Shown here: in pieces, positions 8,616 through 17,497 of the stretch
Numbering within the stretch: position 1 is the first letter of the stretch
How the letters are laid out: each line of letters opens with the position of its first letter
Translations under genes and position numbers: made by a program
Notes under the pieces: model-generated
The model's database searches: none
Told to the model about the DNA's origin: nothing
What the model saw: the letters and a program-made list of their open reading frames with translations, nothing else
Origin: CAWEQW01 sp963811365
GTDB taxonomy: Bacteria > Actinomycetota > Actinomycetes > Propionibacteriales > Nocardioidaceae
Length of the DNA: 64,000 bases
NCBI GenBank assembly: GCA_963811365.1
Contig: CAWEQW010000002.1
Coordinates: 186,001 to 250,000 of the forward strand
Reading direction: 5' to 3'

Positions 8616-9524
8616 ATGGCCTCCTCCGCGCAGCAGCAGCCCCTCAGGTTCGGCCTCGTCGGCACCGGCTTCTGGGCCGATGAGGTGCATGCCGCAGGCG
8701 TCTCCTCGCATCCCGAGGCCGAGCTGGTGGGCGTCTGGGGACGGGACGCCGACAAGGCGGCCCGGGTCGCCGCGCGTCACCGGGCGCAGCCGTTCGCCGC
8801 GGTCGACGACCTGCTGGACGCCGTCGACGCGGTCGTGTTCGCGGTGCCTCCCCGAGTCCAGTCCGAGATCGCGCTGCGGGCGGCTGAGGCAGGCAGGCAC
8901 CTGCTGCTCGAGAAGCCGGTGGCGACCGACCTCCCGGCCGCTGACCGGCTGGTGGACGCGGTCGACCGGAACGACGTCAGCAGCGTGGTGTTCTTCACCG
9001 AGCGGTTCCTTCCCGAGCGCGAGGCGTGGCTGCGCGAGCGGGCGCAGGCCGACACGCTCGGCGGCGAGGCGATCTGGCTGGCCAGCCTCAGGACGCCGGG
9101 CAACCCGTTCGCGGGATCGCCCTGGCGGCAGGAGGACGGTGCCCTCTGGGACGTGGGTCCGCACGCCCTCTCCGTGCTGCTGCCGATCCTCGGCCCGGTG
9201 CGCGACGTCACCGGGGCGCGCGGGCACGGTGACCAGGTCGGTCTCGTGCTGACCCACGACAGCGGCGCGGCGAGCGTCCTGCAGCTGAGCCTGACGATGC
9301 CGCCGGAGGCGACCAGGTCGGGCGTCCAGGTGTACGACGAGACGGGCTGGCACGCGCGCCCCGAGAGCGACCAGGACATCGTCGCCACGCAGCAGCGGGC
9401 CGTCTCCGAGCTGGTGGAGGCGGTGCGTGCCGGCCGCCCGGAGCATCGGTGCGACGTCCGCTTCGGCCGGGAGGTCGTGCGGGTCCTGTCGCGCGCCGAG
9501 CAGGTGGTGGGACCCCGGGGCTGA
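8616..9524 (+). CDS. Gfo/Idh/MocA-family NAD(P)-dependent oxidoreductase
   Basis: 302-residue sugar-dehydrogenase-type protein. The N-terminal Rossmann motif FGLVGTGFWADE binds NAD(P). LLLEKPVATDLPAAD carries the conserved EKP signature with the catalytic Lys (about residue 97). The C-terminal beta-sheet domain is shortened relative to typical 330-390-residue members, but GALWDVGPHALSVLLPILG keeps the conserved D-x-G-x-H segment. It probably oxidises or reduces a sugar or inositol-like substrate. Leaderless start; its nearest plus-strand neighbour is the glycosyltransferase cluster at 9.6 kb, but 121 bases separate them, so a shared pathway is only possible. Confidence 0.9.
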   Translation: MASSAQQQPLRFGLVGTGFWADEVHAAGVSSHPEAELVGVWGRDADKAARVAARHRAQPFAAVDDLLDAVDAVVFAVPPRVQSEIALRAAEAGRHLLLEKPVATDLPAADRLVDAVDRNDVSSVVFFTERFLPEREAWLRERAQADTLGGEAIWLASLRTPGNPFAGSPWRQEDGALWDVGPHALSVLLPILGPVRDVTGARGHGDQVGLVLTHDSGAASVLQLSLTMPPEATRSGVQVYDETGWHARPESDQDIVATQQRAVSELVEAVRAGRPEHRCDVRFGREVVRVLSRAEQVVGPRG

Positions 9525-9616
9525 CGGCGGCTCCCCGGGGCGTCCCGGTCCGCTTGAACGGCGAGGTGACGGTTCGGTGACGAGTGCCCGCGCCACACCG
9601 GTCCGATCCGTCGTCT

Positions 9617-9638
9617 GACAGGACTGTCGATTACTGTC
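9617..9638 (+). promoter_or_regulatory. Promoter/operator candidate upstream of GT2 cluster
   Basis: GACAG-GA-CTGTC is a short palindrome, and ACTGTC recurs exactly ten bases later (9623 and 9633), one helical turn apart. The second copy overlaps TACTGT (9632-9637), a TANNNT hexamer nine bases before the ATG at 9646. This suggests a regulated promoter with an almost leaderless transcript. Confidence 0.4.
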
Positions 9639-9645
9639 TTTGTCC

Positions 9646-10470
9646 ATGACGGCCTCCAACCGCCGCAACCGCCCCTACATCGCCGAGGAGCGGGCGGCTG
9701 CGCGTGACGCGTTCCGGGAGCGCTACGGCGCTGACCTGGCCTTCGCTCCTCTGCTCGTGGTGATCGCGGCGTACAACGAGGAGGACAGCCTCGGCGAGGT
9801 GCTGCGCAACATCGCGCCGGAGGTGCACGGCATGCCGGTCGAAGCCCTCGTCATCGACGACGGCAGCAGCGACGAGACGGCCCGGATCGCCGAGAAGTTC
9901 GACCGGGTCAAGCTGGTCCGGCTGCGCCGCAACTGCGGCCACGGCATCGCGTTGCGGCTCGGCTACCAGCTCGCCGCCGAGCACGGCGCCCAGTACATCG
10001 TCACGCTCGACGCCGACATGCAGTGGGACCCGCGCGAGATGCCGACGGTGGTCGCGCCGCTGCTCGCCGGCGACGCGGACTTCGTCATCGGCTCGCGCGC
10101 GCTCGGCACCGCCGAGACCGACGACGCGTTCCGGCACGCCGGCGTCCGGGTGTTCGCCACCCTCGTCAGCCTGCTCACCGGCGTGAAGGTCACCGACACC
10201 TCCAGCGGCTACCGGGCGTTCCGCACCGAGGTCCCGGCGAGCGTTCCGCAGACCCAGGTGCAGTACCAGACCTCCGAGCTGCTGATCGGTGCCATCTACC
10301 AGGGCTACCGGATCGCCGAGGAGCCGATCACGATGCACAAGCGGTTCGCCGGGGAGAGCAAGAAGGGCCACAACGTGCTCTACGGCTTCCGCTACGCCCG
10401 CGTCATCCTCGGCACCTGGGCTCGGGAGCGCAGGCGGGCCCGCCGCGACGGTCGTCGGGTGGGTCGGTGA
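9646..10470 (+). CDS. Family 2 glycosyltransferase, polyprenyl-phosphate mannosyl/glucosyl-transferase-like
   Basis: 274-residue GT-A enzyme of the dolichol-phosphate-mannose synthase type. Visible elements are VVIAAYNEEDSLGEVL at the start of the nucleotide-binding fold, VIDDGSSDETARIA, and TLDADMQWDPREM with the metal-binding DAD. The protein ends in basic residues without transmembrane helices, so it probably acts at the membrane face, moving a sugar from a nucleotide donor to a lipid phosphate or glycan. I chose the ATG at 9646 over a TTG six bases upstream. Its stop overlaps the start of the next gene (GTGA), so the two are translationally coupled. Confidence 0.9.
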   Translation: MTASNRRNRPYIAEERAAARDAFRERYGADLAFAPLLVVIAAYNEEDSLGEVLRNIAPEVHGMPVEALVIDDGSSDETARIAEKFDRVKLVRLRRNCGHGIALRLGYQLAAEHGAQYIVTLDADMQWDPREMPTVVAPLLAGDADFVIGSRALGTAETDDAFRHAGVRVFATLVSLLTGVKVTDTSSGYRAFRTEVPASVPQTQVQYQTSELLIGAIYQGYRIAEEPITMHKRFAGESKKGHNVLYGFRYARVILGTWARERRRARRDGRRVGR

Positions 10471-11432
10471 CGAGCAGTCCCTCGTCGGTGGAGGGTGGGG
10501 CCGCAGGCGGACCGACCGGCTCGGAGCCGCTCCGGACGCGCGGAACGGTGGGCCCGGCGCGCACACCGCCAGGCCCTGGTCCTCCGCGAGGCCGCGCGTC
10601 GCTGGGAGGCGCGCGCGCCTCGCGTGATCGCGGTCGCGCGCGCGCTGTTCTACCCGTGCGCGCTCGTTGCTGGTCGCCTTCATGGGCTACCAGGCCGCCC
10701 GCCAGACCGACCTCTCCGCGCTGCACTACTGGCCGCTGGCCGCCTCCGTCGTGGCCGCGCTCGTCTGGTGGCTCTGCCTGGCGTTCGGCTGGGCCTGGCT
10801 GGTCAGCGACGGTCGACCCGCGGCGCAGTCGCCTCCTGGTGCCGGACCCAGGTCGCGCGCTACCTGCCCGGCGGCATCTGGGCGGTGCTCGCCCGCGCGA
10901 CCACCGTGCAGGGTCGGGTGCGCGACAAGGTCACCGCGGTCACCGCCGAGAACGTCATCGTGCTCGTGGTCGTCCCTGGCCGTCGGCGGCGCCTGGGCAG
11001 GCATCCACGACTGGCGCTGGCTGCCGCTCACCGTGCTCGTCGCCGCTCCGCTGCTGGTCTCCGGCTGGCTCGAGCGCCGGACCCGGATCACCCGCCGACG
11101 GCGTCCGCGCGCACCGCCGCGACGTACCCCTCGGCTTCGTGGCGTACGGCGTGCTCGGCGTGCTGGTGCAGGTCGCCGTCTCGGGGCTCCGGCACCCGAC
11201 GTACCCGCTGTACGTCGCCGGCGCCTCCTGCGTCGCGTGGGCCGCGGGCTCGTGGTGGTCATCGCGCCCGGGCGGCGTCGGCGTGCGCGAGGTGGTCTAC
11301 GTCTGGATGCTGACCGGGCTCTACCCGCGCGGTGAGCTCGAGGCTGCGGCGGTCACCTCGCGGCTGGTGACCGTGCTCGCCGAGCTGGTCGTGCTGGCGC
11401 TCGTGGCCCGCCGGCGCCGGTCGTCGTCCTGA
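10467..11432 (+). pseudogene. Flippase-like integral membrane protein (LPG-synthase TM / UPF0104-like), multiple frameshifts
   Basis: No single frame encodes the whole protein, but all three together show one membrane protein. Pieces in order include RALFYPCALV, VAFMGYQAARQTDLSALHYW, WWLCLAFGWAWLVSDG, ASWCRTQVARYLPGGIWAVL, GAWAGIHDWRWLPLTVLVA, LGFVAYGVLGVLVQVAVSG, and a C-terminal VGVREVVYVWMLTGLYP. RYLPGGIW and GGVGVRE are typical of lysylphosphatidylglycerol-synthase transmembrane/flippase-like proteins, which often accompany DPM1-like transferases. At least five frame changes fall within about 800 bases, while the amino-acid segments look well conserved. It starts as GTG overlapping the previous stop. 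Either recent decay or sequence error; the family call is moderately secure. Confidence 0.7.
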
Positions 11433-11463
11433 ACCTGGCGCGCGCACGTGAGAAAGGTGCATC

Positions 11464-12634
11464 ATGAAGGTCCTCGTCCTCGGTGGAGACGGTTTCTGCG
11501 GTTGGCCCACGTCGCTGCACCTCTCGGCGCAGGGACACGACGTCAAGGTCGTCGACAACTTCGCGCGGCGGAACGCCGACATCGAGCTCGAGGCCGCGTC
11601 GCTGACCCCGATCGCGCCGCTCGGCATCCGGCTGAGCACCTGGCAGCGCCTGACCGGCCGCGAGATCGGCTTCGAGCGCTTCGACGTCGCCGAGCACTAC
11701 CACCGGCTGCTGACGCTGCTCGAGGAGTGGCGGCCGGACGCGGTGGTGCACTTCGCCGAGCAGCGGGCGGCGCCGTACTCCATGAAGTCGTCGTGGCACA
11801 AGCGCTACACGGTCAGCAACAACCTCAACGCCACCAACAACCTGCTGGCGGCCCTGGTCGAGGCGGGGTCGCACGCGCACGTCGTGCACCTCGGCACGAT
11901 GGGCGTCTACGGGTACGGCACCGCCGGGCTGAGGATCCCCGAGGGCTACCTGCAGGTGCCAGGTCCCGGTCGGGGACGGCGAGGTGGTCGAGACAGAGAT
12001 CCTCTACCCGCCGAACCCTGGGTCGATCTACCACATGACCAAGACCCAGGACCAGCTGCTGTTCGCCTACTACAACAAGAACGACGGCGTCCGGGTCACC
12101 GACCTGCACCAGGGCATCGTGTGGGGCACGCAGACCCGCGAGACCAAGCTCGACGAGCGGCTGATCAACCGGTTCGACTACGACGGGGACTACGGCACGG
12201 TGCTCAACCGGTTCCTGATGCAGGCGGCGGTCAACTACCCGCTGACCGTGCACGGCAGCGGGGGCCAGACCCGCGCCTTCATCCACATCCAGGACACCGT
12301 CCGCTGCATCCAGCTCGCCGTCGAGAACGAGCCGCAGGACGGCGAGCGCGTCCGGGTGTTCAACCAGATGACCGAGACCCACCGGCTGATCGACCTCGCG
12401 AACCTGGTCTCGCAGATGACCGGTGCCGAGATCGACCACGTCGAGAACCCGCGCAACGAGGCGGACTCCAACGACCTGCTCGTGGAGAACCGGCACCTCC
12501 TCGACCTGGGCCTCGACCCGATCACGCTGCAGGAGGGTCTGCTCGAGGAGGTCACCGAGATCGCGACGAAGTACGCCTCCCGAGCGGACCTGTCGAAGGT
12601 CCCGGCCCGGTCGCTCTGGCGTCAGAAGAGGTGA
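11464..12634 (+). pseudogene. SQD1-like NAD-dependent nucleotide-sugar epimerase/dehydratase with one frameshift
   Basis: About 390 residues if one frame change near 11960-11975 is bridged. The first part has the Rossmann motif VLVLGGDGFCGWPTSLHLS, VDNFARRNADIELEAASLTP, FAEQRAAPYSM and LGTMGVYGYG. The second part has SIYHMTKTQDQLLFAYY with the Tyr-x3-Lys pair, TDLHQGIVWGTQT and GSGGQTRAFIHIQDTVRC. This follows UDP-sulfoquinovose synthase (SQD1) along its length, an extended-SDR enzyme that uses sulfite and UDP-glucose. One surplus base after the codons for GYLQV explains the break. Whether it makes UDP-sulfoquinovose or a related sugar is unproven. It ends overlapping the next start (GTGA). 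Confidence 0.8.
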
Positions 12635-14358
12635 GCGCGCAGGACCACGCGCGACACGGATGGCTGCGCCGCAACGGAGTCTTCCTCGTCGCGCTCGCGC
12701 TCGGCGTGGCGATCCGGGCGGTGGTCACCTACGCCTACCGGCCGGCGCTGATCTTCCCCGACAGCTTCGGGTACCTGTCCCGGGCGGACCCGTTCCGGGT
12801 GTTCGACGCGCGCCCGTCCGGCTACTCGCTGTTCCTGTGGCCGTTCGTGCAGCTGCCGCACAGCCGGGCGCTGATCGCGCTGACCCAGCACGGCATGGGC
12901 CTGCTCCTCGCCGTCGTGTGCTACGTCTTCCTCGCCCGGCGGGGCCTGCCGCGGTGGGCCGCCACGCTCGCCGTCGTGCCCCTGCTGCTGGACCCGCTGC
13001 AGCTGGTGCTCGAGCACTACCTGCTGTCGGACACCCTCTTCGAGAGCCTGCTCGTCGGCGCCTGCCTGCTCGTGCTCTGGCAGCGCCGGCCCGGCATCGG
13101 CAACCTGGTCGTCGCGGGCCTGTTCATCGGCTGCTCGGCGTTCGTGCGCGGCGCAGGCAGCTTCCTCGTGGTGGTCTTCGTGGTGGCGCTGCTGTGCCTG
13201 CGCGTTCGCTGGACCAGGGTCGTCGCCTTCGTGGTCGCCGCTGCCATCCCGATCGCCGGGTACGCCGTGGCGTTCCACGCGCAGTACGGGTCGTACGCGA
13301 TCTCGACCTCGGGGCCACGGTTCCTCTACGCGCGCATCGCGCCGGTGGTGGAGTGCGACACCGCGCGGCTGCAGCTTCCGTCGTACGAGCAGATGCTGTG
13401 CCCGAACATCCCGGTGGGCCGGCGGCCGAGCACGGACTGGTACATGTGGGGCCTCAAGCAAGGGCCGCAGTGGCACGTCGTGCCGCCCCCGGGCATGACC
13501 GCCCTGCAGGTCATCAAGGACTTCGACCAGCGAGTGCTGCGGGCCGAGCCAGTGGTCTACGCCACGGCGGTCACCAAGGACGTCGTCCGCGGCTTCCTGC
13601 CGGTGCGCACGGTCCAGGTGCCGGGCTACCCGTCGTCGTACTGGCTGTTCAAGGACCACTACTGGACTCCCGACACGTTCATCAGACGCGGCGTGCTGCT
13701 ACCGCGGGTCCGCTATGGGACCAGCTACGACCCGGCCACCGCGTCGTTCATGCAGACCTACCGGACCTGGATCTACACCCCCGGCCCGCTGATGGCCGTG
13801 CTGCTTCTGCTCGCCATCGCCGGCACCCTGGGGCTCGGGCGCGCACGCCGGTCCGGGGACCGGGTGGCGACCGGCCTGCTCGCTGCGGCCTGTCTGCTGC
13901 CGCTGGTGACGGCCGCGGGGCTGTCGGGCTTCTCGTGGCGCTACCAGCTGCCGCAGATCGCGCTGATCCCGATGGCCGGCGCGCTCGGCCTGGCCGCGCT
14001 GCTGCGTGGCCCGGGCCCGGGTCGGCCGCCGGGCTTCGAACCGCTGCGGCCGCTGGACCGGATCGCAGGGCGGGTGGCCACGCTGCCCCTTCCGGCCGCC
14101 TGGCGGGACCGGCTCGGCCGGGCGAGCGAGCGCGGGTCCCTGCAGGTCGTCGTCGCGCTGCTGCTGGGACTCGCGGTCGCCGTCGTCGTCGCGGCCGGCG
14201 CCACCGGATCGGGCTGGGCCGCGGCAGGCACCGCGGCCGCGCTGGGCCTCGTGGCCGGCATCCTCGCGGTGCTGACCCTGCTGGTGGCCAGGTCCCGGGC
14301 CGGATCGGCCCCGCCACCGGACTGCGTGGCCCGGGAGGACCCCGCCCACACCCCCTAG
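12631..14358 (+). CDS. Multi-spanning GT-C-like membrane glycosyltransferase-type protein
   Basis: 575-residue polytopic membrane protein with about ten or more hydrophobic segments, including FLVALALGVAIRAVVTYAY, LLLAVVCYVFLA and MAVLLLLAIAGTLGLG. An early acidic site in a loop (ALIFPDSFGYLSRADPF) fits the Asp-containing first loop of polyprenyl-phosphate-sugar-dependent GT-C transferases such as PMT/ArnT. A large extracytoplasmic loop of about 180 residues follows TM8 or so. It starts with GTG overlapping the stop of the SQD1-like gene, so it belongs to the same operon as the GT2. It probably transfers a lipid-linked sugar outside the membrane; the family is inferred from topology, not a clear signature. 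Confidence 0.7.
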   Translation: MSAQDHARHGWLRRNGVFLVALALGVAIRAVVTYAYRPALIFPDSFGYLSRADPFRVFDARPSGYSLFLWPFVQLPHSRALIALTQHGMGLLLAVVCYVFLARRGLPRWAATLAVVPLLLDPLQLVLEHYLLSDTLFESLLVGACLLVLWQRRPGIGNLVVAGLFIGCSAFVRGAGSFLVVVFVVALLCLRVRWTRVVAFVVAAAIPIAGYAVAFHAQYGSYAISTSGPRFLYARIAPVVECDTARLQLPSYEQMLCPNIPVGRRPSTDWYMWGLKQGPQWHVVPPPGMTALQVIKDFDQRVLRAEPVVYATAVTKDVVRGFLPVRTVQVPGYPSSYWLFKDHYWTPDTFIRRGVLLPRVRYGTSYDPATASFMQTYRTWIYTPGPLMAVLLLLAIAGTLGLGRARRSGDRVATGLLAAACLLPLVTAAGLSGFSWRYQLPQIALIPMAGALGLAALLRGPGPGRPPGFEPLRPLDRIAGRVATLPLPAAWRDRLGRASERGSLQVVVALLLGLAVAVVVAAGATGSGWAAAGTAAALGLVAGILAVLTLLVARSRAGSAPPPDCVAREDPAHTP

Positions 14359-14392
14359 CGAAGCGGTGTGCCCGACCGTCGGACGACCCGGC

Positions 14393-14887
14393 TCAGCGCA
14401 GCCAGCCCTGGCCGGCCCGGGTGGCCAGCATCGCCAGCGCCGGGCCGAGCGCCCGGGCCCCGTCGACCGCCGCGCGCAGCTCGGCCGCGGCGGCGGTCAG
14501 GAAGATCCGCAGCTGCGGTCCCGGGCTGCCGCTGCGGGCGGTGGTCGACACGACGCCCCCGGGCGGGACCAGCCACTCGGTGTCGGTGTCCGGGGTGCCG
14601 GGGATGCCGCTGTCCGCGCGGACCTCCACGAGCAGCTGGTAGGTGGCGCCGGTCGTCAGGTCGGCGTCCGGTCCGGGGGTACGGCGGAGTCCCACGCGGA
14701 CCGGACCGTCCTGGACCCAGAGCCCTTCGCAGGTCGGGGTGCACGGGTCGGCGTCGACCGTGCGCTGCCGGGGGAACGTGCCGTCGGCGCGGGGCGCGCG
14801 CTCCGATCCGGTGCCGGCATCGACCGCATCCGCAGTGTCCGGCGCGGTGTCCGGAGCGGGGCGCAGGTGTGGTCGCTGAGTGGCCAT
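14393..14887 (-). CDS. Hypothetical protein
   Basis: 164 residues with no signal peptide or membrane helix. I do not recognise the family. The N-terminal 45 residues are Pro/Asp/Ala-rich and probably disordered. A central part, PCTPTCEGLWVQDGPVRVGLRRTPG, has a CxxxC-like pair. The rest alternates predicted strands with an Ala-rich C-terminal helix (LRIFLTAAAAELRAAVDGARALG). A GGGGGAG-type ribosome site precedes the ATG. It converges with the GT-C-like gene 34 bases away and faces a 265-base region without a gene. Codon use is like its neighbours, so it is probably real. Confidence 0.6.
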   Translation of the reverse strand: MATQRPHLRPAPDTAPDTADAVDAGTGSERAPRADGTFPRQRTVDADPCTPTCEGLWVQDGPVRVGLRRTPGPDADLTTGATYQLLVEVRADSGIPGTPDTDTEWLVPPGGVVSTTARSGSPGPQLRIFLTAAAAELRAAVDGARALGPALAMLATRAGQGWLR

Positions 14888-15152
14888 GCAGCGGCTCCCC
14901 CGAAGGACGTCGTTCTGTTGCTCCGAGGGTAGGGGCCCGCGGAGCGCTCCGGACGTGGAACCACCACGATGAGGGCAATGCCGCGGACGAGGACTGGACC
15001 ACTCGAGCGCGGGGGCGCGTCAGGATCGGACGGCGTCCTCGTCACCGGCCGAGGCCCCGAGACCTCCCCCGAATCCGGGCAGCAGCGAGCTCCCCGCAGA
15101 CGTGCTGCGCCGGAGGCTCGCTGGCGGCTTCGGCTCCGGCGTGCTCAGCCCC

Positions 15153-16451
15153 TCACGGCCTCACCGAGATGCCGAAGGCGCTCAGCGGGATCGAGTCCCC
15201 GAGCAGCCGGTCGCCGACGGCGTTCGGGTGGTAGCAGTCGTGCCGCCACTCCTGCCTGATCACCGTCGGGTCCGCCGGGTCGCGCAGCACCGCGTCGAAG
15301 TCGAGCACCGCGTCGAAGGCTCCGGACGTCCGGATCCAGCGGTTCACGGTGAGCCGGGTCGCCTCCCGGTCGCTGCCGGCCACGTTGCACATCGGCAGGA
15401 TGGTGGCGCCCACGAGCCTCCTGCCCGCCCCGTGCACCCGGTGGGCGATGTGCCGCATGGCCGCGATGACCTGTCCGGCCGAGGCAGCCGGAGCGTTGGC
15501 GCCGCCGCCGATGTCGTTGGTGCCCTCGAGCAGCAGCACCGACCGCACGCCGGGCAGCGACAGCACGTCCCGGGTCAGCCGCCGGGCGGCCGGCGGGCCG
15601 CAGCACTGGCCGGTCGGGTCGTACGGGTTGGGCTGCGAGCTGACGGTGTTCCCGCTGATGCCGGCGTTGGCGACCGTGAGCCGCTGCCGGGGAGGGAGCC
15701 GGTCGATGCGGCTCGCGAGCACGTCGGTCCACCGTGGACCGCCGCCGTCGGCGTGGTAGCCGTCCGTGATCGAGTCGCCGAGCGTGACGATCGTGCCGCG
15801 CGCCGTCGAGACGCCCGAGACCGCATCCACCCACCACAGCTCGCCGGGCTGGAAGGCGCCGAAGGCCGTCCCGCTGTCGTCCGCGGACGCGTCCCCGGAG
15901 CCGGTCGAGAGGAAGGAGCCGGGGGTGAGCTGCTGCGGCGGCGGGAAGGTGTGGTCGTCGACGGGGCTGTTCGGTGCGTAGACGCTGACCGCGACCTGGG
16001 CGAACGGACGCACGTGCAGCGGCACCGGGTCGGTCCAGGCGCTGGTCCCCGGGGCGAGGTCGATGCTGTCGGAGCCCCGGAAGGTCGCGTGCCGGTTGCT
16101 GCCCGGCGCCAGCGACGCCGAGCCGTCGGTTGAGGTGAGACCGACGCGCACGTCGAGGACGTGCACGGCCGTAGCGCCGAACGGGTTGCTGACCCGGACC
16201 CGCAGCCGTTTCGCGGCGTCGGTCACGGTGAGCAGGTTGCGGACGGTGACGTCGCCGGAGTCGCCGTGCACGCCCTCGAGGGACGACTCGGTCAGCGTGA
16301 CCTCTCCGGGACCCCAGGCCGCGTGCGGCGCCGCGGTGGCCTGGCCGGCGACGGCGCCCGACAGCACGAGGGGGGCGATGGCTGCGGTGGCGGCAGCCCG
16401 GCGGCGACGCCACCGCGCTGCGCGCCCGCGAGGTGTGGATGGTGGCTTCAT
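15153..16451 (-). CDS. Secreted SGNH/GDSL-family hydrolase
   Basis: 432-residue exported esterase-like protein. The start ATG at 16451 is preceded by GGAGGAG and gives a classical signal peptide: RRRR, then a hydrophobic segment ending at ATAAP, about residues 1-42. A beta-rich region of about 160 residues comes before the SGNH domain. Block I with the nucleophile Ser is TLGDSITDGYHADG, block III is LLEGTNDIGGG, and block V with catalytic Asp and His is RHDCYHPNAVGDR. Members act on esters of lipids, polysaccharides or peptidoglycan acetyl groups. The N-terminal domain resembles a carbohydrate-associated accessory domain, so a glycan esterase is plausible but unproven. Confidence 0.92.
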   Translation of the reverse strand: MKPPSTPRGRAARWRRRRAAATAAIAPLVLSGAVAGQATAAPHAAWGPGEVTLTESSLEGVHGDSGDVTVRNLLTVTDAAKRLRVRVSNPFGATAVHVLDVRVGLTSTDGSASLAPGSNRHATFRGSDSIDLAPGTSAWTDPVPLHVRPFAQVAVSVYAPNSPVDDHTFPPPQQLTPGSFLSTGSGDASADDSGTAFGAFQPGELWWVDAVSGVSTARGTIVTLGDSITDGYHADGGGPRWTDVLASRIDRLPPRQRLTVANAGISGNTVSSQPNPYDPTGQCCGPPAARRLTRDVLSLPGVRSVLLLEGTNDIGGGANAPAASAGQVIAAMRHIAHRVHGAGRRLVGATILPMCNVAGSDREATRLTVNRWIRTSGAFDAVLDFDAVLRDPADPTVIRQEWRHDCYHPNAVGDRLLGDSIPLSAFGISVRP

Positions 16452-16615
16452 GGGGTTCTCCTCCGTCCCGAGCCGGATGTGACGGCGATCACCCTCTGCC
16501 GCCGCCGCGGGTTCGGACGATCGGCGGACCGCAGGCGTTCGGCGAACGGTCCGACCTCCGCGACCAGCGGTCGGCACCCGCGCGGAGCGAGCTCGGCCGG
16601 TGGCCCGGCTGCCGG

Positions 16616-16644
16616 TTGCACCGGCCGGGACACCGACCTACCGT
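16616..16644 (+). promoter_or_regulatory. Sigma-A-type promoter, leaderless transcript for the gene at 16651
   Basis: TTGCAC (-35), a 17-base spacer, and TACCGT (-10) ending seven bases before the ATG at 16651. This is the most complete promoter I can read in the window, and it predicts transcription starting on the start codon. Confidence 0.6.
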
Positions 16645-16650
16645 CAGGAC

Positions 16651-17070
16651 ATGGCCGAGCACTCGGGCACCGGCGTCCTGCTGGTGCTGGGCGCGATGAC
16701 CTTCGGGGTGGTGCTGGTGGGCTGCCTGCTCTACGTCCGCGACCTCCGGCTGGGCGCGGTCCGGGTCGGCCGCCGCCTGCATCTGCTGCCGACCCCGCCG
16801 GCCCGCCCGGAGGGCCAGCCGCTCGAGCGGATCGCTGCCGACCTGCGCCGGTTACGGCCCCAGGCGCGGCTGCATCCCGAGGGCGCGGCGTACGCCCGGC
16901 ACCGCGGGGTGGTGGCGGCGTACGACGAGGCGCTCCGCGACGCGTGCCGGGCGCTGAGCGTGCCGACCGACCTCGCCGACCTGCCCGAGGGCCTCGAGCG
17001 CGAGGCCGAGCGGATCCGCGTCGAGTACGCGCTCGAGGCCGCCGGGCTGCCGCTGAGTCGCGCCTCCTGA
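16651..17070 (+). CDS. Small membrane-anchored hypothetical protein
   Basis: 139 residues. One transmembrane helix near the N-terminus (VLLVLGAMTFGVVLVGCLLYV, about residues 8-28) is followed by a cytoplasmic basic, helical region rich in Arg, Leu and Glu, with ERIAADLRRLRPQARLHPEGAAYA and a tail ending in VEYALEAAGLPLSRAS. I do not recognise a named family. The next gene encodes another one-helix protein with a basic cytoplasmic part, so the pair may be functionally linked. The ATG is supported by a promoter at leaderless spacing. Confidence 0.7.
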   Translation: MAEHSGTGVLLVLGAMTFGVVLVGCLLYVRDLRLGAVRVGRRLHLLPTPPARPEGQPLERIAADLRRLRPQARLHPEGAAYARHRGVVAAYDEALRDACRALSVPTDLADLPEGLEREAERIRVEYALEAAGLPLSRAS

Positions 17071-17196
17071 CCCCGGCTCGGGCGGGATGGTGCAGACCGG
17101 GTCGGCCGGCACCGCGGCCGTGGGTGATACGTCCCCCGTCACCGGGGTACGTCCATCGTGTCGGTCGCGGCGACCGGCACGGAGAGGTGTGGTGGG

Positions 17197-17484
17197 ATGA
17201 GCCCCGTCGTGGCGTACCTCGGGCTGGTCACCGTGGGGCTGCTCGCGTGCGTGTCGTACCTGGTGACTCTGGTGGTCCTGCGGTGGCGGCGCCGCCGGGC
17301 GGCCTCCGCGCGCGTGGTGCTGATGGCTCAGGCGGAGGTGCTCGAGGCACTCGCCGCGTGGTCGGAGCAGCCGCACCTTCCTGAGGCGCGGCGCGGCGTC
17401 GTGCTCGCCACCGACCTCCGGTTCCAGGCGGTTGCGCTCCGCACGCTCGCCGACGAGCCGGAATGGCTCTCCGACGACCGCTGA
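17197..17484 (+). CDS. Small single-pass membrane protein, unknown function
   Basis: 95 residues: a transmembrane helix at about residues 4-28 (VAYLGLVTVGLLACVSYLVTLVVL), a cluster of Arg (RWRRRRAA) that should stay inside, then a helical region ending EPEWLSDDR. No recognisable domain. An in-frame GTG 13 codons upstream could also be used, but the ATG here follows a GGAGAGG sequence and gives a more normal N-terminus. It is followed by a long inverted repeat before the convergent GH13 gene. Confidence 0.65.
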   Translation: MSPVVAYLGLVTVGLLACVSYLVTLVVLRWRRRRAASARVVLMAQAEVLEALAAWSEQPHLPEARRGVVLATDLRFQAVALRTLADEPEWLSDDR

Positions 17485-17497
17485 GCGGGGGGGGGTC

